From: Dermatemys mawii
Taxonomy: Eukaryota; Chordata; Testudines; Dermatemydidae
Direction: 5' to 3'
Assembly (NCBI GenBank): GCA_007922305.1
Contig: ML677334.1
Coordinates: 56,098,720 to 56,162,719, forward strand
DNA: 64,000 nucleotides
Position numbers and translations under genes: made by a program. This document shows positions 52,579-64,000 of the stretch, in pieces. How positions within the stretch are numbered: the stretch's first letter is position 1; the number at the start of each line of letters is the position of its first letter. The notes beneath the pieces are model-generated. The model did no database searches. It was given only the letters and a program-made list of their open reading frames with translations, and had not been told where the DNA came from.

Positions 52579-53429
52579 CAGGGGTGGGCAAATTTTTTGG
52601 CCCAAGGGCCACACTGGGGTTAAAAATCGTACAGAGGGCCAGGTAGGGAAGGCCGTGACTCCCCAAACAGCCTGAGCCCATCCTTTATCCAACCCTGATC
52701 CACTTCCTAACTCATCCAACCCCCCACCCCGGCGCCGTGTCCCCTGATCGCCCCCTCCGGATACTCCCTCACTGTAACTGCCGCCCCAGAACCCCGCCCC
52801 CATCTAAGCCCTCCTGTTCTTTGTTCCCTGACTGCCCCCTCCCGAGATTCCCTCCACCCTAACCGCCACCCGCTGGAACCTCACCCCCTATCTAAGCCCC
52901 CCTGCTTTGTTCCCTGACTACCCCCTCCTGAGATCCCACCACCCGCTGGGATCCCACCACCTAAGTGCTGCCCCCCACCCTTGCTTACCATACTAAGCTG
53001 GGCGCTCCTCGACCCAGCCCCCGGCCAGGGAGCGTAGGACCCCGTGGATCCCCGTGCTCAACCCAGCTGAGGAGGGCGGGGCCCCGTGGCATGCCGTGCT
53101 CAGCTCGGCCCCTGGCTTGGGTGCACTGGAACCCGCGGCTCCCTGCACTTGACATGGCCCACAGCCAGGGAGTGTGGGGACCCACAGCAGGCCGTGCTTG
53201 GCCCAGCCAGGGAGGGCGGGAACCCGGCTTCCCACGCTCGAGCCAGCCCCTGGCCAGGGAGCGCGGGGCGGACCAGCCCGGGAGCGCGAGGACCTGTGGC
53301 ACACTGGCCTGGCCCTTGGGCTGGGAGCACGGGGCCTCTGGCTCCATGCCCCCAGCCAGCGGTCGCGGGCCAGATAAAAATGGCTGGCGGGCCACATGTT
53401 GCCCGCAGGCCGTAGTTTGCCCACCCCTG
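52579..53429. mobile_element. Non-autonomous hAT element, 851 bp, perfect TIRs and TSD
   Basis: TIRs caggggtgggcaaa (52579-52592) and tttgcccacccctg (53416-53429) are perfect inverses. The 8-bp TSD ccttagat occurs at 52571-52578 and 53430-53437 without mismatch. Near the ends, ggcccaagggccacactggg and ggcgggccacatgttgcccg are complementary in part. The middle is 60-75 percent GC by eye and opens several both-strand ORFs up to 156 codons (52965-53435) with no transposase similarity. Best preserved DNA transposon in the window. Confidence 0.92.
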
Positions 53430-53524
53430 CCTTAGATTGTATACTCTTTGGGGTATAGATAACACTCTTGTTGTCACTGTAACAGTTAGCTAGAATTAGT
53501 TATTCCATTACAATCCAGCTACTT

Positions 53525-53902
53525 AGGCTTTGTGTACACTTGAAATGCTATAGCAGCATAGCTGCACCACTTCAGTATAGACTAGGGTGACCAGATATCC
53601 TGATTTTACAGGGACAGTCCCGATTTTTTTTTTCTTATATAGGCACATATTACTCCGAACCCCCGTCCCGATTTTTTACACTTGCTGTCTGGTCACCCTA
53701 GTATAGACACTACCTATACCAATGGGAGGAGTTCTTCCATTGGAATATGCAATCTACCTCCCCAAGAAGCAGTGGTTAGGTTGATGGAACCACGGTCTCC
53801 ACTGGGGGTTAGTCATCTTAATGATGCCACTCAAGAATGTGGATTCTTCACTCCCTTGCATGCCGTAGTTAAACGGACTTAATTTTCTAGGGTAGACAGG
53901 CC
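53525..53902. mobile_element. MITE (gtctacact type) hosting a second MITE
   Basis: The left end aggctttgtgtacact and right end agggtagacaggcct are imperfect inverses. Interior: catagctgcaccacttcagt, then, after the nested insertion, actacctataccaatggg, ctacctccccaagaagcag and the right part ending near 53902. Non-coding. Confidence 0.65.
53583..53700. mobile_element. 118-bp MITE (tagggtgaccag family), nested, perfect TSD
   Basis: TIRs tagggtgaccag and ctggtcaccca-type end ctggtcacccta are perfect 12-bp inverses. TSD gtatagac at 53575-53582 and 53701-53708. The 8-bp duplication points to hAT transposition machinery. The sister copy is at 56533-56656. Confidence 0.9.
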
Positions 53903-54510
53903 TCAGTGTGGCAAGACTCTTAGTATCAACAACACTCCAGCCACTCAGAGTAGTTAAGATTAGAAAATTAATTGGATTAGCAGTGGAGGAATTGTTGTAA
54001 CTTGAGTTTTTGCATCCTCACAGTCTTACTAACTGTTAGAGCTTCAGCAACACTCCAGTTTCAACGCATTCCCTTTGAGGGGCCACCTAGTTCCAGCTAG
54101 AGATTTTTTTGTGTGGACAGGAGTTGGGATAAGGGAAAAGCTTGCGTTATAGCTCAAGCAAACAATGAGCGAAGGCAAGCCCTAAGTCTGAACATGTGTA
54201 CAGCACATAGAATAGGACATTGATCTTGACTGATTGTTCTGTGCACTTCTGCAGTATAAATATATTAAATAATAATGAAGTAATGATTAAAATGTAAAAT
54301 GAAGGGTAATATTTTTCAATGGATGTTTACAACTTAAGCAAAAATAATAAAATACAGATAATCAACCAGATAAAAATCAAAAAGTTTACAGTTTATCCTA
54401 TCTCCGTATTTTATTTGAAGGTCCTCGTCTAAAATAAGGTAAATATGATCACATTTAATTCAACAAATAAACACATCAGAGATTAGATGTAGTTTATTTA
54501 GAAAAATATT

Positions 54511-54718
54511 AGAGACAAGATGAGTGAGGTAATATATTTTATTGGACCAACTTTTTCTGGTGAAAAATAGAGAGTGAAGCATTCAAATTCTTCTTCAGCT
54601 CTGCGTAATTCAAAAGCCTGTCTCTTTCACCAGCATACATCAGTGTAATAAAGAATATTACCTCACCCACCTTGTCTCTCTGATATTTTGGGACTAACAT
54701 TGCTATACCACCACTGCA
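54511..54718. mobile_element. Second family of short Penelope-like element with inverted ends
   Basis: Inverted arms 54511-54543 (agagacaagatgagtgaggt onward) and 54647-54679 are followed by a tail gggactaacattgctatacc, the same architecture as the elements at 7759 and 22244. The interior on the minus strand keeps CTGAAGA (hammerhead-box-like, from cttcttcagctc) but GAAA is lost. The flank is A-rich and the TSD is uncertain. Confidence 0.55.
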
Positions 54719-56019
54719 GAAAAAAAAAAATGTTACATATAACTTCTGCATAAAGTGACTCTTTGAAGTATATCAATGTACAATAACGAGCAAACAGATT
54801 CTAAAAGTTATAGAGTTGCTTTTTCATATTAGAAAGTGCATCTTGAGGTTGTTTTTCCTCTCTTTTGTGAAGACAGATTTAGAAGTTCCTTTGAATTCTC
54901 ACTTTTGTGAATAGAAAAATATATTTCATATGTTTTTTCCAGATAACCCAATCAAAGTACTTGGTATTGTGTACATACTTCAAGCGTTAATAGGAGGTCA
55001 GGACACTTTTTCACAAACACAAACACAGACTCTAAAACATATCAGTCATGCCACGAATGAACATCTGTGATATTTTTAAAGCAAGTGTGCAAATGCATAT
55101 GGGTTAGAAATTATTTGCCTTTCAAAGTACACACGTTTTTTTTTTTACATTGCAATACATTTAGTTTACGAGTAAAAAGAAAAACTTCACACAAGCAAAG
55201 ACATAACGCAGCGGTAACTTAAATAACTTAATTCACGTCTGTTTATTTATTGAAGGAGATTCTGTATTTAAGTACGTACAGTATTCTCTCAATATCCTGA
55301 GGGTTTGTGGGCAAGAGATTTTCAAACTGTGCTTATGCCCTTGACATACATCACAGAATGCATATAATATTTCTTCAAACTTACCCAAATAAATGCAAGC
55401 CATAATGTGTGAATATTGCACCATTATTTGCCTCTCCAAAATCAGCCATTTCAAATACAACAGTACAGGTCAGTCTGTACTAAGCGGATGGTGTTTGCTG
55501 CTGTAAGAATAAGAGCTATCATATCCAATGTTCGCCTGTTGCATAAAACCTCAATTTCTCCTTTGTCATTAATAAGGAGTACATATGAAGTCCAGAAATT
55601 CAGAAAGGGGCCCCTTGGAAGCAGAATTCAAGAGGAAAACAAACAAAAAAAAAAACAACAGTTTTAAAAATCTTTATCCTAAAGGGTGCTGTCACGATGA
55701 TTTACATAGTGACATCCTTGATTCTCCTAAGTAGCAGAATAATCCAGGGCAAAAAATGCAAAAAAAGGGATAACCTCTCCAGGTTCCAATTCAGGAGGCA
55801 TTTTTGTCTGTCATTGGATAGCAATCCTCCCATCTAGTGCAGAATCAAGGATAGAGGAACAAAGACTAAGCAAGAATAAAAAAACAAAACCCTATTTAAC
55901 TATCTTAGTCAATGAATGACAAGCACCACCTATTTGTCAGGCAAAAGTTGTTAATGTGCAATTGCACGTTTCCATGTACACTGCTAGCCAAGTAGAAACT
56001 GCAGAGGATCTCTTTCTAG
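54719..56019. other. Intron 2 stretch without recognised genes
   Basis: AT-rich. T-run near 55137-55147 and A-run near 55644-55654. Nothing recognised. Confidence 0.5.
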
Positions 56020-56068
56020 AAAGACAAGGTGGATGAAGTAATCTCTTTTATTGGACCAATTTCTCTTT
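56020..56068. mobile_element. Fragment of the Penelope-like family of 54511
   Basis: agacaaggtggatgaagtaa, then tctcttttattggaccaatt, equals the arm plus following bases of the 54511 element. The rest is missing. Confidence 0.5.
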
Positions 56069-56234
56069 CTCACTGATCATCCAAAAACTGGACTTCCAGA
56101 GTTTATTGGCTAAACCCATATTTTTCTCAGAAACTACTGCAGTTTACTGTTATAACAGAACCTCACATAAGTAAGAACATCTTTAAAGATTGCAAGAGAT
56201 AGACAGATAGCTAACAATGTTTAGCACTGACTAC

Positions 56235-56465
56235 AGATGGCATTTTACATCTCCAAAGCATCATACAACCTCCATAATGGCACTTTGAGGTAGATAAGTA
56301 TTCTCATTTTACAGCTGGAGAAAGTGACACAAAGGTAAAATGTCTTGGCTAATGCCACACACAGCAAGTTGGTGGTAAAGTAGACATTAGAGCTTAGGAG
56401 TTCTTAATGTACATTTCTGTACTTGTTCCTCTAGACCATACTGCCTCTCCACTCCCTTATTGCTG
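56235..56465 (-). mobile_element. MIR-type SINE copy 4
   Basis: Inverse MIR motifs: ctccaaagcatcatacaacc, ttctcattttacagctggag, caaggtaaaa-type cacaaaggtaaaatgtct, tgccacacacagcaagttgg, and tctagaccatactgcctctc at the end. Confidence 0.6.
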
Positions 56466-56532
56466 TGCCTGCTATACATAAGAACACAGACTTTGAAACT
56501 AGTCTTTACCTAATGTGAGTTTTGCTGCCCAA

Positions 56533-56656
56533 TACGGTGACCAGACAGCATGTGTGAAAAATTGGGTCAGGAAGAGCGGGGTAATAGGTGCCTATATAAG
56601 AAAAAGCCTCAAATATTGGGACTGTCCCTATAAAATCAGGACATCTGGTCACCATA
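56533..56656. mobile_element. 124-bp MITE (tagggtgaccag family), second copy
   Basis: Inverse orientation to 53583-53700. Termini tacggtgaccag and ctggtcaccata. TSD ctgcccaa (56525-56532) and ctgcccat (56657-56664), 7 of 8. It shares gggactgtccctataaaatc with the inverse of the other copy. Confidence 0.88.
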
Positions 56657-57699
56657 CTGCCCATCATTCTGGCATTGGTCATATCCAATATCTTTATGGG
56701 CATGGGAAGTATGCTCTTTTATAGGCCAGAATTTATGTCACTAGGACAGACTCTGATACGATCCACAACACAAATAGCTAGGCATATCAAATCACATTGA
56801 TACAAGCCATAAAAAACACTAAAAGCTGCACAAATGTATACATGTACTAACTCATTTAAATAGAGGTACTTCAAGTTCAGTGGGCAGCCTTCCACAAGGG
56901 AGAATTAATATTTTTTCTGATTGTGATTTGTTCTTACTAAGGAAAACAGGAGAAAAGAGGAAATCTGTTTGCAGCCAGTGACTCTGATAAAGTCAGTACA
57001 GATTTCAAGAGGTTTATATATACTGCTATCCAGAGGGGAAAAAATTACAGATACATTTGTTTACAATTCTGAGGTTGAAGACTGCCTTATGTTAGAATCA
57101 ACATCTAAGGGAAACCGGTCTTCCAAAAAATCTCTGCTCTGACACAACCCTTCCAATGAACTGTAGCTAGATTTTAAAAACAGAACTTCTGTACAGTTGC
57201 CCTTAGGGACTCATAGGCTAGCCTGACCTTGGATGGATAGAGGCTGACCTGGCAAAGGCTGCTAGCAAGGGATCCAGAATAGCCTTTACCAATCTCGGTT
57301 GCAATTAGCACTGCCGCTTGGGGAGGAGCAATGCCCTCATCTGTCTCGAAATGGAGTTGACAGGTACAAACAAAAAGATTCCCATAAATTGCTGAACTGT
57401 GCCCAGCTAAGCAGGAAGAACTCAGAGGGAAGCTTTAAATCAGCCATTGAAGAAAAACTTGATGAGCTAAGTATGCAACTGGTAGACTATAGTGGCGGCA
57501 AGATATAAGTGAATTGTATCCAATGGTGTAAGGCCTAAATCCATGGAATGATAATGCCAGTGTCAGAAGCATGCAGGAGTTAGTGTGGGGAGCGGGGAAG
57601 GGCAGAAATGAGAGCTCACAAAGCAACTGTTAGAGCGGTAAGTCACATCAGAACTTGCAAGCCTAGTTTACTGGTGCATGCCTACCGTGTATTTGGCCT

Positions 57700-57800
57700 C
57701 ATTGCCTAATGCTTCATTATTAACCATTAATGCTTAATGCTTTTTTGTTATTAAATCTTGGCTTTTTAAATAAAATGTTGCATTTTTTTGTAAATTCATT
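57700..57800. promoter_or_regulatory. Cluster of TAAT homeodomain-type sites (candidate)
   Basis: Within about 60 bases there are several TAAT/ATTA words (gcctaatgcttcattattaa, ccattaatgcttaatgct, gttattaaatc), including three taatgctt repeats. In AT-rich DNA such words are common, so this is only a pointer. Confidence 0.2.
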
Positions 57801-60800
57801 TGTTTCCTGACTCAGTTAAAGGAGACAGAAAAGTGCCCAAAGCACCACAATTTGCCGCTTGAAAGGGCAGCATAATCAGATAGACACTTTTAAACTATTT
57901 CCCCCCTTTTCTCACTTCGCAAACTTTGCAGGTCAGGAAGCTGATTTGTGACCCTCAAACCAACTCCCTGTTCAGCTTCTCACCAACATTCTTTAAACTG
58001 AAACCTGTCACACCGCTGAGCATTGCAGCCAGGCTGAGAAGCATTCATTTTCCTTTGAAGGAACTCTGCATAAAGAACACGAACAGTGTGCTTCAAAGGA
58101 ACTCTGCTTCACTCTCAGCACAGCGTCATGGTGCGCAGCAGTGCTACAGAGGCTTTAGCAGTACTTTTAAGATAAAAGTATATTGAACAAACCTGAATTA
58201 GAAAGTGATTTAAGTCTCCCAATTCAGTTTCTGAAGATGCAAAGTTCAGCTGATGTGGGAAAAGAGGTGTTGGGGGTACAGAGAAAAAAAAACCATAGGT
58301 TTAAGGATGGGGAGATAAACTAGCCAAACATTTATTTTTTAAAAAATTCTGTTTAACCTAAGGAAGTTCAGTCAGCCATTACCTTGTGTGCTGAGGTCCT
58401 AGCTTTGCACTTTTGAGTTCACCAAAAGTCCCAACTGATCAATCAGAACACAGCTGTGACAATCAGCATCCACAGACAGTCTCTAACACGCTATTAATTT
58501 ATTATTAATTATTATTATTATTTTAAAGAGAACTAATCGAAGAACACCAGGGCCTTGGGCCAATAGATACAGTTGGGTGCACCTAAAAACTCCAAATCTA
58601 GGTCTAACTCTGAAGAAGCTAGTGAACTTATGTGGATAGATAAAACTCTCTTCATTTAAGAAGAAATTATTTCCTCTTAGGCCTTCTAAGATTCTGAGGT
58701 TGGGTGAGTCACAGGGACTAATCAATCAGCAGCTCTCATAGGAGTCTGCATCTATGGCCACAGAAGTAGGAAACACACACACACCACACAAGATGCACAA
58801 CTGTAAATGAGATGCCTCCAAGTTATATGTTCCAGATAATTAGCACCATTTCTATTCTAGCAAAATGATAAAAATAGAAGTAAAAATAAATATTTGCTAA
58901 TAACTTCAATTTCTTTAACTCATTTGGTAGTGAACGACTTGAACAAAACCTCTTTACCTTCATTCCTCAGTTGACTAACGGATGAGAAAGAAACACACAT
59001 ACACACCAGGATGCTGAAGGAAGCAATTTACTGGTCTTGCCACTGGCACAAGTCTGATAATTATTTAGGTTCTTGTACTTCATCCACTACTGCTGTACGT
59101 AATTGCTCGATACTGACAGGAGAAGAAAATAACATTACTTGCTACAGCTGGGTTCCTAGGTTTGCTCCAGGACCTGCTTCCTGCATGACTTATACAGCTT
59201 ATAATGTTATTTAATAAGCACTTCACTCCTACTGAACATTTTTTGACAAAGAAGAATTTTTGGGTCAAATTCTGCTCTGTTATACCAGTCTAAAGCTGGA
59301 GTAACTTTACTAACATCCATGAAGTCACTCCAGATTTACAGCATTTTAAATGGCATAAATGGTGCAGAATCTGGTCCTGGTGTCTGTACAGCATGTATTG
59401 TTATCAGCTGGATGCATATGACATGAAAATATGGTTAGTAAAATGAAAATCTGTTAACTCCTTTTGTGTTCTGATGGGACTTTGGGTTATATCACTTGAA
59501 CCCTGTACTTGCATGGATAAAGGCAATCTTTTCCATTTACAACTAGTAAATTAAATTAAATACCTTCTGGTGATGGTTTACTGAACCCACTTTAAACAAA
59601 CGGGGATGTACAATACCAATTGGTGTTTTCCCACCACCTCTCTGAAGTAACGGACAGTTAACACAAGATCCACAAACCAAATAGTTCAATATATGAGGAC
59701 AAAAGAAATCAAGTTGTGAATTAAAAAAAAAAAGAGAGAGAGACATGAGGACAAGATAAAATTCCATAATTCTTCAACAGCATAAAAGCAGGCAGTCACT
59801 AAGATTCTAGATCAGCATTTTCAGTGACAAATTCTGCCTAAAGTTACATGTGCCATAATTTAGCTTTTAGGGTGTAAGGGTTTGAGACATTTTTCTTTTT
59901 GTATCTTTATAGGTTGTTATTTACGAAAGTACATTCAATAGAATACTTTCAAAATTAGTGATAGTTAATTTAAAATAATTCAAAAATCACTAAATTCACA
60001 TATATGTTATCTGAAGAAGACAGAAAAGCTTGCTTATGTGTCAGCTAAATTTTGAAAACACAGTAATATTTCTGGTTCTTGTTTTTAAACTACTGTGCTA
60101 TCCCAAGAGCCATATCCTTCTTGTCTAGAATCCTGTTGAGGTGTCAGTAGCCTGACTTTTAAAAATGACCCATTATATAGGCTTTATGTTCTTTCACAGT
60201 TTATAAGTAACCCTATAAGTTTTTCTTTTCTTCATGTTTACTTGGACATTTTTATGGGTTTTACATTTTTTTTAGTGCTTTATGTTGTGGTGCTATACAG
60301 TAGTGGCATGATTCTCAAAGAGGATGAAGCTCCTATTTCTTCTTTCAGACTTCCTTTAAATCTGTTTATTTTTTCCTACTATTTGCTGGACTGACCCAAA
60401 AAAACAAATACAACCACCATAAGTCCATGGCCTAGGACGTCCTGACTCATTGTCCAGTCCCTTCCGGAGGCACAAAGGGATTGGAGAGCCATCCTAATGG
60501 AACAGCTGAGGAGTCCCTTGGCCTGGGGGAGTCTCGAGGTGTCACAGAGCTGGGGCTAGCCAGCTCTACACCACTGAGGGTGTCCTCCCTTTCTCCTACT
60601 CTTGCAACTCAGAGGCTCAGCAACTCTGAAAACCAAGCCAAACAATCAATTACGCACAATCTCTAAGGCTCCTCCTGTTCTTGCTGCAGCACTGGCCTTC
60701 TCTTTTAGACTCAGTTACATCTAAGTAACCGAGTATGTAGGCAAAGAAGGAAACAAGATGTTATGTGGTGGTGGACATCATATTGACAAATGGAAACGAT

Positions 60801-61039
60801 ACCTTAAAAAAAAAAAAAGCTCCAAAAATACTTTAGCTTTCATTTTTGCAAATAAAAATATTTATTAACTGAACAGAGATAAATAACAGCCACTTGGCCT
60901 TTATCATTCTAACACAAAGGAAAAAAATGAAATCAATTTCTTAAAAATAATTTGCCAACATCACCTCTCATTTCTACATAACCAAGTTATTCCTTATTAA
61001 ATGCCTACAGAAAAAAAAAAGTTGATCTGAAATGCTTTC

Positions 61040-61340
61040 ATTTCTTTTAGTCTCTCAGTAAGCATTATTCCATTTTCTTGCCTTTGATTGTTTAAACATA
61101 CCTGCACATTTAATTTTCTATTTCTGAATTTAATTTGGAGGACAAGTCTGTGAAAGATTATTTAGTGCACAAAGGAGAGATTTATTAGAAGTTACTGCTT
61201 CTTACAATCCCAAGAGAGGAAGATGAAAACTTCATGCATATGAATTTAACTGATCTATTTTTAGCATGCTCTATCTAATCTGTGCAAATAATGTTTTAAA
61301 CATACAATTATTTTCCTAATAATTTTGCAAGAAAGGTAAA
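61040..61340. promoter_or_regulatory. Candidate conserved intronic enhancer with SOX/POU/TCF-type words
   Basis: A repeat-free stretch containing cctttgattgtttaaac (TCF and SOX-like words overlapping), gtgcacaaaggagag (ACAAAG), and cttcatgcatatgaatttaa (POU-octamer-like ATGCATATGAAT). Chick CDH2 is known to have SOX-B1-dependent neural enhancers, which fits, but the link to this sequence is inference. Confidence 0.25.
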
Positions 61341-63657
61341 AACAAATGTACAGTGCAATATGTAGGATATTTCAGTTAATATAGCAATAATCTTTACTAA
61401 TATTAGCACATCAAGCTGCCTATATGTACATATTTACTTCTTTAGGCTTTCACTTTGTTTGTTTTGTCTAAAGATGCACAGGATCCTAAAATCGGTGTAT
61501 GTTAGATGAAATGCAATCTGTATTCTGTTAGTTTTTAGGCCCAAAGCCATACTGTTAACAGGGGCAATCAGTCATCCTAATATAATTGTAAGACTATGAA
61601 AAATTAAGAATTCTTTTAGTTTCTCCTCAAACCTAGTTATGACTCTTGTTCTAAAAGAAGGATCTCTCATTTTTTTAGATTGAACATAAATTATTTCGTG
61701 CCATGATATAGTGCACACATTCTCTACGGGGAAGAAGTGTATCTATCTGTTCACCACACTATTTACAATCAATCCAAACATGAGGGTATAATCAAGGAAA
61801 AAAGTTTAAGAATCATTTTAAATAGAGAATGTACTTACACACACACACACACTTATATGTGATGAGGGTTTTGCTCAAGTTCAATGGGGCCTTGTATTCA
61901 GTTACAGTTTTCTGGCCTATGCTCTCATCTGATTAGAATTTCTGTATCCTCTGGTCTTGCAGAATTCCCGTTACCTTCTTTTGTGTTAAGGCACTAAAGA
62001 TGGCAATTTACGTCTAATTAACGGAACTGAGTCATAATGAGCTCTTTTCTTTTAGACATGATATGAATGTTAAATATCCAAAATAACCACTAAGATTGGG
62101 CTTTTAGTCCTGCTTCATCTTAAGTATTTGCAACATAATGCTCTCATTCAGGCTTCCTGCTTTGCATACAGTCAGAGGGCTGGAGGTTATCCACATTGAG
62201 AAATTCTTAAAATGGTATGCACAAAGGGATTTAACAGCATGCCATCAGCTTTAATATTCTAGCTATGCAGCCATGTTGAAGCAGGCAAACTCACTGTCTC
62301 ATCCTTCAGAATCTGTCGATCTCCAGTCTACCTTTGAAATGGTACCCTTTTACCAGTTCCTGAATTTGATAGCATTCTTTATGAGGGATCAATTTCCATG
62401 CAAAAGAGACAAAAGGCAGGATGAAAGACAAGTTAGAAGCAAAGCACACAAAGAGCCGTACATCTGTGCAAAGAAAAGCATGACAAAGCAGTTCTACCAC
62501 TGATCTGTGATGATGAACGAAGATGTAATGATGAAAATACAAGATTGCAAAGAAACCAAAAGCTAAAGCCAGAACAAGCACAAACAACTATATTTTAAGT
62601 GAAACAGTAGCAGAACTTCAGTCTCAGAAGGGAGAAATATATTACCAGTTCAGCATATCTTGATTTTAACTGCTGATACATAATGAATAAAAAATTTAGC
62701 AGAATCATTAGATACTAAAGATCACTCAAACCAAAATGCAACTCAAGATTATATTTTGCACTGCTGTATTTTTGCCATCATGTGCTCCAAAATATATTTA
62801 TAGTAGCACACTCACAAATTAAAAAGAAGTATATGCATAGGGGCAATTATTCAGCCAGGCAAACAACCCAGCCTGGATTTTTTGCACATACAATGAACAA
62901 TGGATGGAAATAGTAATTGAAAAGAGAGACTGTCAAATTTAAATCCAGTATTTCAAAAAACAATATAAGAGCAGTTTGATATTATATCCATCCCTACATC
63001 AAGAACAATTACTGTGGTCCTTTGTCATATATTTATTTTTTTTAAAAAAACCCAACTCTCTTCTGTTGTGCAAAAGAAGTAAAAACCATGAAAACTGAAA
63101 AAGACCCTCATATTGCAGAATGCTTTATGACAGACCCTTACAGCTGAACAGATGCTTGACGACTTCAGTATGGGTTTGGATGGGCGTAGCAGCGCTTAAA
63201 AGTACACAGGTCTCTTTGCAGGAATGAGGCCCTATCAAACTAATCTACAGGGAAAACAGGGAAATTGACAATATACAGACTGAAAAAATAAAGAAAATAT
63301 TTCTTTCTAGTCACTTTTTTGGTTTTATTAACTGTATTGTAACAATAAGATTTTCTACATTAAGTGTGGTTTTAAAGTGGCAGAATCCTTTTAATGCTTA
63401 ACTAGATTATTTCATTGCTGAAGATGTGTAAGTAATTATATATCAATCTGCTAATATTTTTGTCTGCTTTTCACTATCCATTAATGTCTGACTTCTGCTG
63501 GGATTCCTGCAATTTAGTTCAGGAAGAATTATTTGAAATACAGTGTATGAAGACACACATGATTTTAACACTTTTTAACTTGAACGGTAGATAGGTTGCA
63601 TTTTTTGTTTAACTTTTCACCTTTGAAAGAAAATGGAGACTGGTAAAACAGCTTTTC

Positions 63658-63735
63658 ACAGATTCATAGATTCCCATTGTGATCATCTAGTCTAACCTCC
63701 TGCATAACACAGGACATATTTAACATCAGATGACT
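63658..63735 (-). mobile_element. CR1 3' end fragment
   Basis: cagattcatagattcccatt, then gtgatcatctagtctaacct and cctgcataacacaggaca, is the inverse 3' end of the CR1 group also seen at 43631. Severely 5'-truncated. Confidence 0.7.
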
Positions 63736-64000
63736 TATTAACTGTGAAAATCAACTCAGTGCATGAATAATTGTCATAATTATATGATTTTTTAGAAATA
63801 AAAGCCTAGTAGCAAAACCCACTGTGACACTTTTTTTCAGCGTTCTACAGGAGAACATATAAAACTTAGCTTAAGCCATGATTAAAAATGTTCGGCAGTC
63901 CCCTCGTTCCTAGCAGACAAAAATCAACACATGGCCTGGTATAATATAGCACAAAGTTGGTATTTGCGCAAGAGAGGCCTAGGACAGGAATATCCTACAT
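63736..64000. other. Right edge, intronic
   Basis: AT-rich sequence with no recognised feature; intron 2 continues past the window edge. Confidence 0.5.

Larger units (their letters stand above)
56665..63655. other. Intron 2 stretch without recognised genes
   Basis: Seven kilobases almost free of recognisable transposons. Simple repeats: (ATT)n at 58493-58525, A/GA-rich run at 59727-59743, (AC)n at 61840-61852. 59265-59390 resembles a short common reptile repeat (gaagtcactccagatttaca). Two small regions look non-random enough to list as regulatory candidates (57700-57800 and 61040-61340). No coding frame is credible. Confidence 0.5.
7618..64000 (-). other. CDH2: CDH2 intron 2 (3' part, at least 56 kb)
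   Basis: From the acceptor of exon 3 to the right edge no further CDH2 exon was recognised. A long intron 2 is known for vertebrate CDH2, and in chick it is known to hold neural enhancers. Here it is filled with nested transposons, listed separately. Exon 2, encoding the CKxGFPEDV-type segment, is expected further right. Confidence 0.8.

Noticed and set aside
52965..53477. Overlapping ORFs of 67-156 codons on both strands
   Set aside because: All lie mostly inside the GC-rich body of the 52579-53429 hAT element, where stop codons are rare in every frame.
57926..58186. 86-codon plus-strand ORF in repeat-poor DNA
   Set aside because: No similarity, no promoter or splice signals that would make it an exon; better viewed as intronic.
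7618..64000. CDH2 exon 2 or an alternative first exon
   Set aside because: No minus-strand match to the conserved pro-region start flanked by splice sites was seen; an alternative non-coding first exon cannot be excluded by eye.

Overview
The window is vertebrate nuclear DNA. It holds four consecutive coding exons of a classical cadherin, read on the minus strand, at 1307-7617. The pro-peptide cleavage site RQKR followed by [18 protein letters not shown], the HAV tripeptide at mature residues 79-81 and the DMNDN linker at mature residues 100-104 identify N-cadherin (CDH2). The exons match exons 3-6 of the standard classical-cadherin structure (227, 147, 156 and 145 bp here). All splice sites are canonical and the reading frame is open and continuous across them. 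From memory, the mature EC1 sequence looks like the sauropsid (bird/turtle) form. Together with the repeat content (CR1 LINEs, many GC-rich hAT elements and MITEs with TIRs such as ggctatgtctacact, short Penelope-like elements, an RTE LINE, MIR-type SINEs) this suggests a turtle, or less likely a crocodilian. The species call is inference.

Layout: 1-1306 is intron 6; 1307-1451 exon 6; 1452-3446 intron 5; 3447-3602 exon 5; 3603-4959 intron 4; 4960-5106 exon 4; 5107-7390 intron 3; 7391-7617 exon 3. From 7618 to the right edge I see only intron 2, which is very long in vertebrate CDH2. Exon 2 (end of the signal peptide and start of the pro-region) was not recognised and probably lies beyond the window. 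No second protein-coding gene, tRNA, rRNA or CRISPR could be supported. The many 60-200-codon ORFs are chance frames or decayed transposon frames.

Intron 2 is a layered deposit of transposons. The LINEs are CR1 at 11.8-13.65, 18.5-21.2, 28.7-31.2 and 35.3-36.2 kb (+, antisense to CDH2) and at 43.6-47.1 kb (-), plus one RTE at 26.3-27.8 kb (-). hAT-type elements lie at 18.7-19.0, 37.2-37.6, 37.9-38.5, 44.9-45.9, 48.7-49.5 and 52.6-53.4 kb; the last has perfect 14-bp TIRs and a perfect 8-bp target-site duplication (TSD). Several insertions are nested, which gives a relative order of events. The most interesting signal is a set of short Penelope-like elements (4092-4270, 7759-7892, 19531-19679, 22244-22784). 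They have 13-14-bp TSDs, two have inverted repeats, and three carry hammerhead-ribozyme-like cores. One also keeps a readable fragment resembling the end of a Penelope-type GIY-YIG domain. A few repeat-poor AT-rich stretches (for example 61.0-61.4 kb) are candidates for conserved intron-2 regulatory DNA, but this cannot be shown without alignment.
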